This document shows positions 7,082 through 7,094 of a stretch of 7,094 nucleotides of DNA, piece after piece. Both the position numbers and the translations under genes were made by a program. The first letter of the stretch is position 1; each line of letters opens with the position of its first letter. The DNA is from Clostridiales bacterium (GTDB lineage Bacteria > Bacillota_A > Clostridia > Christensenellales > CAG-917), in assembly GCA_031282095.1 (NCBI GenBank), contig JAITEJ010000088.1:1-7094 (forward strand). Reading direction: 5' to 3'. The notes under the pieces were generated by a model. The model saw only the letters and a program-made list of their open reading frames with translations. It was not told the DNA's origin and did no database searches.

Positions 7082-7085
7082 CTGA
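6914..7085 (+). pseudogene. Relic 3' end of a second carB, duplicated
   Basis: Copy A read from 6913 and copy B read from 6999 encode peptides that begin TDADAFFKTLKQDKSGRDL and end at TGA (6997-6999 and 7083-7085). Copy A finishes KPISLNDID like the resident CarB; copy B finishes RAIKMKDIY. Against the CarB C-terminus, from DTANALCKAL to the stop, the copy B peptide matches at 11 of 28 positions without gaps, and the other changes are often conservative (D/N, R/K, M/L, F/L). This looks like the end of the MGS domain and tail of a paralogous CarB whose body is gone. Neither unit has its own start codon with a ribosome binding site, so they are probably not translated. The homology is visible in the sequence; the history is inference. 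An alternative is an assembly error in a repeat between two carB loci. Confidence 0.65.
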
Positions 7086-7094
7086 CGTACCCGG

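Noticed and set aside
6910..7085. CRISPR array or phage attachment repeat
   Set aside because: The two copies are directly abutting with no spacers and encode CarB tail peptides; no integrase or cas gene is nearby.

Overview
The window carries four collinear plus-strand genes of de novo pyrimidine (UMP) synthesis: pyrB (311-1222), pyrC (1251-2525), pyrF (2714-3655) and a carB homologue (3743-6913). All face the same way with gaps of 28, 188 and 87 bases, so they most likely form one operon. No gene is seen on the minus strand. The organism looks like an uncultured member of the Clostridia/Firmicutes. The reasons are the Bacillus-type PyrB and class I PyrC, the longer 'type 2' PyrF common in clostridia, strong GGAG-type ribosome binding sites, and an MGS domain with the Firmicutes-style NTPTKGR and DGFKIRRAAVE signatures. 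The genus cannot be read from this sequence. Codon use is GC-leaning but with frequent ATA.

Layout. Bases 1-310 hold a probable extended -10 promoter (55-63) and a leader of about 240 bases with no convincing gene and no recognised PyrR site. pyrB and pyrC are ordinary and keep every catalytic residue checked. The pyrC-pyrF gap contains GC-rich inverted repeats that can fold in two mutually exclusive ways. pyrF is ordinary. The carB homologue is full length (1056 aa), but both ATP-grasp halves have lost residues normally invariant in carbamoyl-phosphate synthetase, and carA is not in the window.

After the carB stop lies an 86-bp tandem duplication. Each unit, read in its own frame, encodes a peptide alignable without gaps to the CarB C-terminus and ending at the equivalent stop. 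I read it as the leftover 3' end of a second, lost or relocated carB, later duplicated by unequal recombination with the resident carB end.

How the genes work together. A canonical CarA/CarB would make carbamoyl phosphate, PyrB joins it to aspartate, PyrC closes the ring to dihydroorotate, and PyrF decarboxylates OMP to UMP. The dihydroorotate dehydrogenase (pyrD/K) and pyrE steps are not in the window. Because the local CarB looks catalytically compromised and its 3' flank holds another carB's tail, the organism probably has or had two carB paralogues. This is the most interesting aspect of the window.
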